Assembly: GCA_002894685.1 (NCBI GenBank)
Contig: NCRC01000031.1
Location: 1 to 37,275 of the forward strand
DNA length: 37,275 nt
Direction of reading: 5' to 3'
DNA from: Salinivenus lutea
GTDB lineage: Bacteria; Bacteroidota; Rhodothermia; Rhodothermales; Salinibacteraceae
In this document: positions 18,220 through 26,253 of the stretch, piece after piece
Layout of the letters: the number at the start of each line of letters is the position of its first letter
Position numbering within the stretch: the first letter of the stretch is position 1
The notes under the pieces: model-generated
What the model was told of the DNA's origin: nothing
The model's database searches: none
Seen by the model: the letters and a program-made list of their open reading frames with translations, nothing else
Program-made: the position numbers and the translations under genes

Positions 18220-18906
18220 TTACGAGCGGCGCGTTGCCTGAACGCGGAGGGGTGCACAGCGCGTGGCCGTGGCCTCCAGCCGATCTCCTTCGGCTACAGC
18301 CCCCACGCCCGACGGGGTTCCCGTGTAGAGGAGATCCCCCGGCTGAAGCGTAAAGATCTGAGAACAGTGGTGGATGAGCGTGGCCACCGGGAAAATCATC
18401 CGGTCCGTCCGCGCCTTCTGCCGGGTGTCGCCGTTGACCGTGAGTTCGAGCACGAGCTGCTGGGGATCGCCCACGTCGGCGGCGGGCGTAAGCGGGCCGA
18501 GGGGAGCAAAGGTGTCAAAGCCTTTCGCGACCGACCAGGGATGGCGACGCTCCTTCGCCGCCGCCTGCAGGTCGCGGGCCGTCATGTCGAGCCCCACGGC
18601 GTAGGCCGCCACATGATCGAGCGCCTCCGCCTCCGGAATGTCGCGTCCCCCCCGCCCGATCACGGCAACCAGTTCCACTTCGTGATGCACGTCCTCGGAT
18701 TGGGGCGGAAGCACGACGCTCTCCCCATCCCGCACCACCGCCGAGGCGGGCTTCAGAAAAACCATCGGCTCGTCGGGCACATCGCTCTTCATTTCCGAGG
18801 CATGCTCCGCGTAGTTGCGGCCGATGCACAGCAGCTTGCCGATGGGGAGGGTGCGGCCGTCGGGCAGCGTGACTTTCGTGCGAAACGGAATCGAGTCGGT
18901 GGGCAT
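18220..18906 (-). CDS. Fumarylacetoacetate hydrolase (FAH) family protein
   Basis: A 228-aa protein with the FAH/HpcE fold. Such enzymes hydrolyse or decarboxylate beta-keto acids such as acylpyruvates or oxaloacetate with a divalent metal. Seen: KLLCIGRNYAEHASEM, EPMVFLKPASAVV, and the metal-binding VHHEVELVAVIGRGG with its paired Glu residues; then GLDMTARDLQ, WSVAKGFDTFAPLGP and the late GDLLYTGTPSGVG. The short length fits acylpyruvase (FAHD1/YcgM) rather than eukaryotic FAH. The exact substrate cannot be told. It is the first gene of a minus-strand pair and divergent from rplU. Confidence 0.9.
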   Translation of the reverse strand: MPTDSIPFRTKVTLPDGRTLPIGKLLCIGRNYAEHASEMKSDVPDEPMVFLKPASAVVRDGESVVLPPQSEDVHHEVELVAVIGRGGRDIPEAEALDHVAAYAVGLDMTARDLQAAAKERRHPWSVAKGFDTFAPLGPLTPAADVGDPQQLVLELTVNGDTRQKARTDRMIFPVATLIHHCSQIFTLQPGDLLYTGTPSGVGAVAEGDRLEATATRCAPLRVQATRRS

Positions 18907-19013
18907 CAGAGGAACGGATCCGTGAACGGTACGTGCTGAATGTTCGCAATCAACTAAAATCGGTCACTCTCGCGTCGGTATCCAACCCGGCGCCCCAAAG
19001 CAGAGTTACGCCT

Positions 19014-19406
19014 ATGTACGCGATCGTTGACGTAAAAGACAAGCAATTCAAGGTCCGTGAGGACGACACCCTCTACGTCCCCTACCATTCGTCGGCGGAC
19101 GTCGACGACGAGCTGACGCTCGACCGCGTCCTGCTCGTCTCGGATGGGGACGGCGAGGTCACCCTCGGCACCCCCTCGGTGGACGGCGCGTCGGTGCACG
19201 CCCGGGTCGTCGATCAGGTAAAGGGCGACAAGGTGATCGTGTTCAAGAAGAAACGGCGCAAGCGGTACCGCGTTAAGCGTGGACACCGGCAGCAGTACAC
19301 GCAGATCAAGATTGAATCGCTCGACGTGAACGGCGCGGCGTCGGAGACGTCGTCGTCCGAGGACACGGACGAGGAGACGTCGGACGAGGACTCCGCGGAC
19401 GCGTAG
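19014..19406 (+). CDS. rplU: 50S ribosomal protein L21 with acidic C-terminal extension
   Basis: A 130-aa L21. The core (residues 1 to about 105) begins MYAIVDVKDKQFKVRE, contains VDQVKGDKVIVFKKKRRKRYRVKRGHRQQYT, and ends near IKIESL, matching the usual protein of about 103 residues. A tail of roughly 25 residues made almost only of Ser, Glu, Asp and Thr follows, not present in typical L21. The start at 19014 was chosen because the conserved N-terminus begins there. rpmA follows after 50 bp, the classical L21-L27 pair. A weak TAAAAT box lies about 60 bp upstream. Confidence 0.95.
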   Translation: MYAIVDVKDKQFKVREDDTLYVPYHSSADVDDELTLDRVLLVSDGDGEVTLGTPSVDGASVHARVVDQVKGDKVIVFKKKRRKRYRVKRGHRQQYTQIKIESLDVNGAASETSSSEDTDEETSDEDSADA

Positions 19407-19456
19407 TCTCTGCTGCTCCCACTCGCACTCCTGCGAATTGACCCCGCGAGGTAGTT

Positions 19457-19714
19457 ATGGCCCACAAAAAAGCCATGGGCTCGACCCAGAACGGTCGAGA
19501 CTCCAATCCGAAATATCTTGGCGTGAAAGCCTACGGCGGCGAGTTCGTCGAAGCCGGCAACATCATCGTGCGACAGCGCGGCACCAAGTTCCACCCCGGC
19601 CACAACGTCGGCCGCGGCGGCGACGACACGCTGTTCGCGAAGGGAACCGGCACGGTCCAGTTCTCCCGTAGCGGCGACCGGAAGTACGTGCACGTGGTTC
19701 CGGACGAGGCGTAG
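19457..19714 (+). CDS. rpmA: 50S ribosomal protein L27
   Basis: An 85-aa L27 of normal length, near the peptidyl-transferase centre of the large subunit. It starts [19 protein letters not shown], so the conserved N-terminal tail reaching the P site is present without the cleavable extension of Firmicutes. Further blocks are [23 protein letters not shown] and [22 protein letters not shown] lies about eight bases before the ATG, a plausible ribosome binding site. A terminator follows at 19738. Confidence 0.97.
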   Translation: MAHKKAMGSTQNGRDSNPKYLGVKAYGGEFVEAGNIIVRQRGTKFHPGHNVGRGGDDTLFAKGTGTVQFSRSGDRKYVHVVPDEA

Positions 19715-19737
19715 GCCCCGCCTTCCCCTTATCAAAT

Positions 19738-19782
19738 ACGCAAGGCTCCTCTCGCCTCGCCGGCGGCAGGAGCTTTTTGCGT
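19738..19782 (+). terminator. Intrinsic terminator after rpmA
   Basis: An inverted repeat with outer stem ACGCAA/TTGCGT and inner stem GCTCCT/AGGAGC around a GC-rich loop; a five-T run directly follows the inner stem at 19774-19778. It ends the rplU-rpmA transcript 24 bp after the stop codon. Confidence 0.75.
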
Positions 19783-19807
19783 TTCTCTCCCCTGTGTCGC
19801 GTCTGGT

Positions 19808-21049
19808 ATGCCCTCTCCCCCCCTCCGCTCCCACTACCGGTTCCCCGACCCGTCGGACGCGGTCGAGCTTCGCGCCTTCACCCACGGCCTCCAGCCCGCG
19901 TCCGTCCCCGCGATGATGGAGCGGTTCACCGAGGATTGGCGGCAGCGCGGCGTCGACGCCTGGAACGAGGTGCCCAACCACTGGCGGCCTGAGAGCGACG
20001 ACACCGTCGGCTGGTGGACCCTCCCCACCTACCTCGGGGACGAGTTCATTGCGCCCCTCCTCGGCGCCCCCGCAGGCACCTGCATCTGGCAGCCCAGCGT
20101 GCACTGGACCGTGCAGTGCCTCCTCTCCACCCCAGAGGTGCAGGCCCGCGGATCGACCGTCGTCCTCCCCGACACCGCCTTCCCCTCCGTGCTCCACAGC
20201 GCGCAGAACTGGGGGGAACTGCAGGACCTGACCCCGGACATCGTTTCGGGCCCCGATGCCCGCCGCGTCGACCGGGCGGCGCTCCTGGACCGCATCGGCC
20301 CGGACACGGCCCTCGTCGCCGTCAGCCACGTCGGGTTTACCACCGGCGCCCGCCTCCCCTCCGCCTTCCTCCGCCGGCTGGCCGACCGCGCCCACCAGCA
20401 CGACGCCCTCCTTCTGGTCGACGGGTACCACGCCGCCGGGTCGATGCCCGTGGACGTCCACGACCTCGACTGCGACGTGTACGTGGGCGGGCTGCTCAAA
20501 GAAGGCTCGGGCTCGGCCGGCAACGCCTTCCTCTACGTTCGGGACGGGCTGGAGCTGACGCCCCGCCTGACCGGCTGGTTTGGGGACGCCGCCCCGTTCG
20601 AATTTCGTCGCGCACCCGAACCACACCCCGACGTGCGTCGGCGGTTTCTCGGGGGCACCACCCCCGTCGCGGCCATGTACCACGCAGTCGAAGGGGTGCG
20701 CCTGCTGCTCGACTGTGGCCTGGACGCCGTCCGCGAGCATTCCCTGGCCCTGACCCAGCGGGCCCTTGAGCGGGCCGACGACGCCGGCCTCTCCCTCCGC
20801 TCCCCGCGCCCCCCGGCGGCCCGCAGCGCCATGGTCCTGCTGGAGATTCCGGACGCGGAGCGCATGACGAGATACCTGAAGACCCGGCACGTCTATACCG
20901 ACAGTCGCCGAAACGAGGTTGTGCGCATGGCGCCCTTCCTCTGGAACACCCGGGACGAGGTCGACCGCGCCTTCGACGCGATCGAGAACGGTCTGCACGA
21001 GAAGACCTATCGGTCCCACACGCCCCCCGACACGGGCCCTGTCACGTAG
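19808..21049 (+). CDS. Kynureninase-like class V aminotransferase-fold PLP enzyme
   Basis: A 413-aa PLP-dependent protein of aminotransferase class V. The N-terminal third resembles kynureninase: WWTLPTYLGDEFIAPLLGAPAG, then a phosphate-binding region WQPSVHWTVQCLLS. The PLP Asp lies in LLVDGYHAAGSMPVDVHDL (Asp205), and the Schiff-base lysine is probably Lys231 in VGGLLKEGSGSAG. The latter differs from the usual kynureninase S-x-K-Y motif, so substrate specificity may differ; cysteine desulfurase-like or other C-S/C-C lyase chemistry is possible. No tryptophan catabolism genes are nearby. Its 3' end overlaps the convergent peptidase gene by 8 bp. Confidence 0.8.
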   Translation: MPSPPLRSHYRFPDPSDAVELRAFTHGLQPASVPAMMERFTEDWRQRGVDAWNEVPNHWRPESDDTVGWWTLPTYLGDEFIAPLLGAPAGTCIWQPSVHWTVQCLLSTPEVQARGSTVVLPDTAFPSVLHSAQNWGELQDLTPDIVSGPDARRVDRAALLDRIGPDTALVAVSHVGFTTGARLPSAFLRRLADRAHQHDALLLVDGYHAAGSMPVDVHDLDCDVYVGGLLKEGSGSAGNAFLYVRDGLELTPRLTGWFGDAAPFEFRRAPEPHPDVRRRFLGGTTPVAAMYHAVEGVRLLLDCGLDAVREHSLALTQRALERADDAGLSLRSPRPPAARSAMVLLEIPDAERMTRYLKTRHVYTDSRRNEVVRMAPFLWNTRDEVDRAFDAIENGLHEKTYRSHTPPDTGPVT

Positions 21050-21968
21050 CCGGCCCGGCCTGGTGCTCGTCCGGTTGGGCCGCCGGCTCCTGCGTCTGCC
21101 GCCCCGTTCGGGGGTCCAGCTGAAAGAACGCCACCAGCGCCTCAAACAGCTCCTCGTGCCGGTCCGCCATGCGGTGCGGTTGCTCGAAGAAGACCTCAAC
21201 CGCCACGGCAAAAAACTCCGACGGCGCCTCGGCCGCGTACGGGCGGAGAATCGACTGCCCCCGGCGCACGCGCTTCATTTCCGTCCGGACGAGCGCCTGC
21301 CACTTGCCCGCCGACTCGGGGGCCACGAGCGACGGCACGCCGTCCGCCCCCTCATTGTCGAAGTCGAAGAGGTGGGCGAGCTCATGGAGCACCACGTTGT
21401 CGCCGTCGTCCGGGCGGGCCCAGCTGTGTTCGGCCGACGCGGCCGTGAGAATGATGGGGCCCTGCTGGTGCGCCATGCCATCGTAGGCCGCCCCCGGCCC
21501 TCCGCCGTAGTACTCGTCGTCGAACCGGTCCGGGTAGAAGAGCACCGAGCGGCTGCCGGGCAGCTCCCAGTCCGGGCGCCCGTGAAGCAGCGTCGCAATG
21601 CCGGCCGCCACGCTGAGGCGCAACGCATCCGTGGCTTCTACGCCCTGCACGCCCTCAAACGAGTATTCGTCCATCGCAAACTGCAGATCCCGCTCAAACC
21701 GACGCGCCGCATCATCGTCGAGTCGGCCATACAGCGGAACGTGAGACTGCAGCCACGAGCGCCAGTGTGAGGGAATTGGGCGCCGGGCCACCCGCCAGCG
21801 ACGCAGCGCCCCTCGCAGTCCCCACAGCAGAATGCCCCCGGCCGGCACCAGGCCGCCCCACGCGCCGGTCGTCGGCCACACCTGCGCCCCCATCACGCTG
21901 ACCCCGCCCCCAATCACGACGGCCAGGACCGTCGTCGTAAAAACTGTGGATCGGCGAACGATGCGCAT
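21042..21968 (-). CDS. Membrane-anchored MtfA-like zinc peptidase
   Basis: A 308-aa protein. Two predicted membrane segments (about residues 8-28 and 35-51) precede a soluble domain related to MtfA, the gluzincin-type peptidase that in E. coli binds the repressor Mlc. The soluble part holds VVLHELAHLFDFDNEGADG with the zinc motif HELAH (195-199), and the downstream acidic ligand region EAPSEFFAVAVEVFFEQP. The family segment VLFYPDRFDDEYYGGG is also visible. The ATG at 21968 was chosen because it starts the basic residues before the first membrane helix; the frame opens further upstream without family resemblance. E. coli MtfA is cytosolic, so the anchor is notable. Confidence 0.85.
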   Translation of the reverse strand: MRIVRRSTVFTTTVLAVVIGGGVSVMGAQVWPTTGAWGGLVPAGGILLWGLRGALRRWRVARRPIPSHWRSWLQSHVPLYGRLDDDAARRFERDLQFAMDEYSFEGVQGVEATDALRLSVAAGIATLLHGRPDWELPGSRSVLFYPDRFDDEYYGGGPGAAYDGMAHQQGPIILTAASAEHSWARPDDGDNVVLHELAHLFDFDNEGADGVPSLVAPESAGKWQALVRTEMKRVRRGQSILRPYAAEAPSEFFAVAVEVFFEQPHRMADRHEELFEALVAFFQLDPRTGRQTQEPAAQPDEHQAGPAT

Positions 21969-22166
21969 GGGGGACCGTCTGGCCTTTGGGTCAAGAACCC
22001 TGAGAACACCCGGAAGGGGAGGAACGAACACCGGGCGGGCATGTGCCACACCTGCCGCTCGAACCAATCGTTGGCGGACCGATGTAATACCGGAGGTTCA
22101 ACCCGCCACCGCAGGTACGAGCGGTGCATACACATTTATTCTTGACAACGAATCTGACGCGGACTT

Positions 22167-24242
22167 ATGGGTGCGATGAACACACTCCGGGAAAATACCG
22201 GAGTCATCCTCTGGATTCTGGTGCTTTCGTTTGGCGTGATCTGGACGCTGCAGGACTCGGAGGTCTTCGATGCGGTGAACCAGCCCAGCCAGAACGTGGC
22301 CACCGTTAACGGGCAGGCCATCTCAAACCAGGAGTTCCAGAATGCGGTCCAGCAGCAGCGGCGCCGCGTACAGCAACAGATGGACGGGCAGATTACCGCC
22401 CAGATGGAGGAGAAAATCCGTCAGCAGGCCTACAACCAGCTGATCAATAGCCAGCTGCTTGAGATGGAGATGCAGCGGTTGGGCATCTCCGTGACGGACG
22501 CCGAGGTGGAACAGATGGTCTTCGGCGAGAACCCGCACCCGGTGATCCGGCAGCAGTTTGCCGACTCCACCGGGCAAATCAACTACCAGATGCTCCAAAG
22601 CATGGCCCAGAATCCGCAGGCCGAAGCCCAGTGGATTCAGCTTGAACAGTTCCTCCGGGAGCAACGGCGGCAGCAGAAAATGACCTCGCTCGTGCAGTCG
22701 ACGGTCTTTGTCTCCGACAAGGACATCGAGCGCTACCACTGGCGCCAGAACGTGCAGGCCAACGTGGAATACACCGCCCTGCGGTACGCCTCCGTTTCGT
22801 CCGATTCCATCAGCGTCTCCGAGTCCGACCTCCGCGACTACTACGACAACAACCGGGACGACTTTCAGCGGGAGAAAACCGTTTCGCTCGATTACGTCTC
22901 CCTCCCGAAAACCCCGACGGCGGAGGACAGCGCGGCGGTTGTGAACGACCTTGAGGGGCTCCGCGAGAGCTTTGCGAACGCCGAGGACGACTCGCTCTTC
23001 CTCGCGGAAAACGCCTCGGCCCGTTCCTACAGCGCGGACTACCAGACGCCCGACCAGATGCCCTCCGCGGTCGCACAGGCCGTGTACGAGTCGCCCGAGC
23101 CGGGGCGGATGGCCGGGCCGGTGTTCGGCGACGGCCAGGCCCACCTCGTGAAGATCCGCGACGTCGAGCCCGCCGGCGAGACCTTCGTGCGGGCCCGTCA
23201 CATTCTGCTGGAGAGTGAGCAGGAGGCCCCGGAACTCGCGGATCGACTCGAGGGCCTCCGCGACAGCATCGCCAGCGGAACCGTGCCGTTTGCCCGGGCC
23301 GCTCGCCACCACTCCGACGGCCCCTCGGCGTCGGACGGGGGGGCGCTGGGATGGTTTGGCCGCGGACAGATGGCCGACGCCTTTGAGGAGGCCGCGTTCA
23401 ACGCCGCCCCCGGCGACCTCGTGGGCCCGGTGCGCTCAGAGTTTGGCTATCATCTCATCCAGGTCCAGGACCGGACCGACCAGGCAGCCCAGATTGCGGA
23501 CCTCGCCTTTCAGGTCACGCCCAGCCGCGCGACGCTCACCGACAAGGAAAATACGCTCGACGATTTGGCGTTTTACGCCTCCGAGGACGGCAATTTTCAG
23601 GAGGAGGCCCAGCGCCGGGACCTCTCGGTGGAGCAGGTGCAGGCCGAGGCCACGCAGTCGACCATCCCCGGCCTCGGGCAGGGGCCCGCCCTCACCAACT
23701 TCCTGGAGTCCGCCGAAGAGGGGGACATAAGTGAGGTCATTGAGCTTGACGACCGCTTCGTCGTGGCGAAGGCGACAAGCGTGCAGCCGGAGGGCTACCG
23801 TTCCTTTGAGGAGGTGAAGGCCGAGATCCGTCCGCAGGTGGAGCTGCAGAAAAAGAAAGAGATTCAGCTGCGCCGCATGCGGCAGGCACTCAACCAAACA
23901 GACTTCCAGGACCTGCCGCAGGCCCTCGGCACGGAGCTCCGCACCCAGTCGGGCGTGACCTTCTCGACCGAATCGGCCCCCGGCATCGGCCGCGACCCGA
24001 CCTTTGCCGGCACGGTCTTCGGGCTGGACGAAGGCGAGCAGTCGGGCGTCGTGGACGGTGAAAATGCGGCCTTCGTGGTGCGCGTGACGGACCTTCAGGA
24101 GCCGTCCGCCCTCACGGATGCTGAGCGCCAGAAAATCCGTCAGACGCTCCTCCAGCAGCGGCGCCGCCAGGTCTCCTCGCAGTGGATCGCCGCCCTGAAG
24201 GAGGATGCCCGGATTGAGGACAATCGAGGGCAGTTTCAGTAG
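22167..24242 (+). CDS. PpiD/SurA-type peptidyl-prolyl isomerase, membrane-anchored periplasmic foldase
   Basis: A 691-aa protein with an N-terminal membrane anchor (about residues 12-28, GVILWILVLSFGVIWTL) and a large periplasmic part. A SurA-N-like helical chaperone domain follows (about 40-190, VNGQAISNQEFQNAVQQQRR onward, very rich in Gln). Then comes a parvulin/PpiC rotamase domain (about 338-433) with VRARHILLE, GGALGWFGRGQM, and a FGYHLIQVQDR end. A second, divergent parvulin-like repeat may occupy 440-560. This order matches PpiD, which helps outer-membrane and periplasmic proteins fold after Sec export. ATG codons at 22167 and 22176 are both possible starts. It converges on dapF with a 20-bp gap. 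Confidence 0.9.
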   Translation: MGAMNTLRENTGVILWILVLSFGVIWTLQDSEVFDAVNQPSQNVATVNGQAISNQEFQNAVQQQRRRVQQQMDGQITAQMEEKIRQQAYNQLINSQLLEMEMQRLGISVTDAEVEQMVFGENPHPVIRQQFADSTGQINYQMLQSMAQNPQAEAQWIQLEQFLREQRRQQKMTSLVQSTVFVSDKDIERYHWRQNVQANVEYTALRYASVSSDSISVSESDLRDYYDNNRDDFQREKTVSLDYVSLPKTPTAEDSAAVVNDLEGLRESFANAEDDSLFLAENASARSYSADYQTPDQMPSAVAQAVYESPEPGRMAGPVFGDGQAHLVKIRDVEPAGETFVRARHILLESEQEAPELADRLEGLRDSIASGTVPFARAARHHSDGPSASDGGALGWFGRGQMADAFEEAAFNAAPGDLVGPVRSEFGYHLIQVQDRTDQAAQIADLAFQVTPSRATLTDKENTLDDLAFYASEDGNFQEEAQRRDLSVEQVQAEATQSTIPGLGQGPALTNFLESAEEGDISEVIELDDRFVVAKATSVQPEGYRSFEEVKAEIRPQVELQKKKEIQLRRMRQALNQTDFQDLPQALGTELRTQSGVTFSTESAPGIGRDPTFAGTVFGLDEGEQSGVVDGENAAFVVRVTDLQEPSALTDAERQKIRQTLLQQRRRQVSSQWIAALKEDARIEDNRGQFQ

Positions 24243-24262
24243 TCGGTCCTAGGCCGCGGTGC

Positions 24263-25102
24263 TCACGTCACCTCAATGGTGCCCCGGAAGGGGGTCGCGA
24301 CCGGGCCTTCGAGGTACGGCTCCTCGCCATTTGGTCCCGCCCCCGTCCCAACGTGGAGTTGACCGCCGGGTGTGTGCACCGCCACACGTCCCGGCGGCAC
24401 CCGTTCGGTCGCGACGGCCACGATGGCGGCGGCCAGCACCCCGGTCCCGCAGGAGGGCGTCTCGGCCTCGACCCCCTTCTCGTACGTCCGCACCCGAAGC
24501 TCGCCGTCGGCCACCGACACGAAGTTGACGTTCGCCCCCGCGGGTTGCAGACTCGGGTCCTGGCGGAGCGTGCGTCCCCACTCCTCGACCGGCAGCCCCT
24601 CGAGGTCCGATACAAACGCCACGAGGTGTTCGGTGCCCGTGTGTACAAAATGAAGCCCCTCCAACGCCTGCGGCACAGCGGCGGACAGCCCCGGATCCGC
24701 GGTCAGGCGTGTCGGCGACGGGACGTAGAGCCGCACCGGCGCGTCGTCCTCCGGGGGCACCTCAGCCCGGTAGCGGCCCGCGTCGGATTCGAACCGAAGG
24801 GTCGGCCCTTCCATCCCGGCCCGCACAGCAAAGCGGGCCAGGCAGCGAGCGCCGTTTCCGCACATCCCCGCCCAGGAGCCGTCCGCGTTCACGTACCGCA
24901 TGCGATAGGCCACGTCCTCGTCGTCGGCCGCCGAAAGGGCGAGCAGGCCATCGGCCCCAATGCCATACCGCCGGGGGCACCACGCCGCGCCCAGCTCCGA
25001 GAGCTCGCTGTCGGAAAACCGGTACCAGCGGTTGTCCAGCACCACAAAGTCGTTCCCGGTGCCGTGCATCTTCGTGAATTCGACCGTCAGGTTCTGACTC
25101 AT
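24263..25102 (-). CDS. dapF: Diaminopimelate epimerase
   Basis: A 279-aa enzyme converting LL- to meso-diaminopimelate for lysine and peptidoglycan synthesis. Seen: FTKMHGTGNDFVVLDN, RRYGIGADGLL, and the two catalytic cysteines in GMCGNGARCLARF (Cys81) and ETPSCGTGVLAAA (Cys218), one in each pseudo-symmetric half. The length is normal. The product fits the DAP-type wall implied by the nearby NlpC/P60 and PBP4 enzymes. It is divergent from phoH, with 137 bp between starts if phoH begins at TTG 25240. Confidence 0.96.
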   Translation of the reverse strand: MSQNLTVEFTKMHGTGNDFVVLDNRWYRFSDSELSELGAAWCPRRYGIGADGLLALSAADDEDVAYRMRYVNADGSWAGMCGNGARCLARFAVRAGMEGPTLRFESDAGRYRAEVPPEDDAPVRLYVPSPTRLTADPGLSAAVPQALEGLHFVHTGTEHLVAFVSDLEGLPVEEWGRTLRQDPSLQPAGANVNFVSVADGELRVRTYEKGVEAETPSCGTGVLAAAIVAVATERVPPGRVAVHTPGGQLHVGTGAGPNGEEPYLEGPVATPFRGTIEVT

Positions 25103-25239
25103 ACCATGTGGAGAGTCTCGTCAATAGATCAACGTTCGGCCGGCACGAAGGGCGCCCCGGTCCGTATGCAAGAAGGACTCCGACCCCCGCCACGCTTCTA
25201 GGCGGCCTTCCACTCCCTTTTGCACAACCTCACATACCG

Positions 25240-26193
25240 TTGCCCGAGAAACAACTGAGCATTGAAGGAGCCGATCCTCTTCTTCTGTTCGGCTTCAACG
25301 ACGTCCACCTGCGGAAGATCGAAGAGGCCTTTCCCGACACGCACATCACGGCGCGCGGAACCGACATTCATCTGCAGGGAGACGCCGAGACCCTGGAAAA
25401 GGTCGAGCGCGTCTTCAACGAGATGGTCGTGCTGCTCGACCGGAACGACACCCTCACGGAAGACGACGTCGATACGGTCCTGGCCCTCTTCGATTCCAGC
25501 TCCACCGACACGTCCTCCCCCGCTCGGGACACGGACACCATTCTGACGACGCCGGACGGGGAGGTGATCAAGCCCCGCTCGCCCAATCAGGAGCGCCTGG
25601 TCTCCACCGCCGAATCCAACGACGTGGTGTTCGCCATCGGGCCCGCCGGCACGGGCAAAACGTACGTGGCCGTCGCCATGGCCGTGGCTGCCCTCAACAA
25701 CCACCGGGTCAAGAGGATTGTGCTGTCACGCCCCGCGGTGGAAGCGGGAGAGCAATTGGGCTTCCTCCCCGGCGATTTCTACGAGAAGGTGGACCCGTAC
25801 CTGCAACCGCTGTACGACGCGATCGGCGACATGATGCCGCGCGAGCAGATGGCGGAGTACCTGGAGCAGGACCGCGTGGAGGTCGTGCCCCTCGCCTACA
25901 TGCGGGGACGCACCCTGAAGGACTCGTTCGTCATCCTCGACGAGGCCCAGAACGTGACGACGAGTCAGATGAAGATGTTCTTGACGCGCCTCGGCCCCAA
26001 AAGTCAGGCCATCATCACGGGAGATGTCACCCAGACGGACCTAAAACATCGCAGCGAGAGCGGCCTCGTCCAGGTGCAGCACATCCTCAAAGACATTGAA
26101 GGGATCAACTTCATCTATCTGGAACGGGAAGATGTCGTGCGCCACCGGCTCGTCCGCGAGATCATTGCCGCGTACGAGGAGCACGACGCGTAA
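25240..26193 (+). CDS. phoH: PhoH-like ATPase
   Basis: A 317-aa PhoH-family P-loop NTPase with an N-terminal KH-like region (LLFGFNDVHLRKIEEAFPDTHITARG). Walker A is GPAGTGKT (134-141) and Walker B is FVILDEAQNV. The text RIVLSRPAVEAGEQLGFLPGD is typical. PhoH proteins are implicated in RNA metabolism and in some lineages sit with ybeY; ybeY is not in this window. The start is placed at TTG 25240, where family similarity begins. The only other in-frame start is GTG 25108, 6 bp from the dapF start, which would add 44 unrelated residues. A 12-bp palindrome directly follows the stop. Confidence 0.9.
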   Translation: MPEKQLSIEGADPLLLFGFNDVHLRKIEEAFPDTHITARGTDIHLQGDAETLEKVERVFNEMVVLLDRNDTLTEDDVDTVLALFDSSSTDTSSPARDTDTILTTPDGEVIKPRSPNQERLVSTAESNDVVFAIGPAGTGKTYVAVAMAVAALNNHRVKRIVLSRPAVEAGEQLGFLPGDFYEKVDPYLQPLYDAIGDMMPREQMAEYLEQDRVEVVPLAYMRGRTLKDSFVILDEAQNVTTSQMKMFLTRLGPKSQAIITGDVTQTDLKHRSESGLVQVQHILKDIEGINFIYLEREDVVRHRLVREIIAAYEEHDA

Positions 26194-26205
26194 TCGTGCG
26201 CACGA
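26194..26205. other. 12-bp perfect palindrome after phoH
   Basis: TCGTGCGCACGA begins at the base after the phoH stop, between convergent phoH and the dehydrogenase gene. It has no loop or T-run, so it is not a standard terminator; a protein-binding site or weak hairpin is possible. Confidence 0.4.
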
Positions 26206-26253
26206 ACGCCCGCCCTCCCGGGGGCTGATCGATCGCCGCCTCGCAACAGAGAC

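Noticed and set aside
17665-18939. 424-codon plus-strand frame across the PNPOx-like and FAH-family genes
   Set aside because: It is antisense to two genes with clear family motifs; the translation is Arg/His/Gly-rich and unlike any protein.
22130-22144. TATTCTTG as a -7 element for the PpiD-like gene
   Set aside because: It has one mismatch to TAnnTTTG and no -33 partner at the expected distance; too weak to list as a feature.
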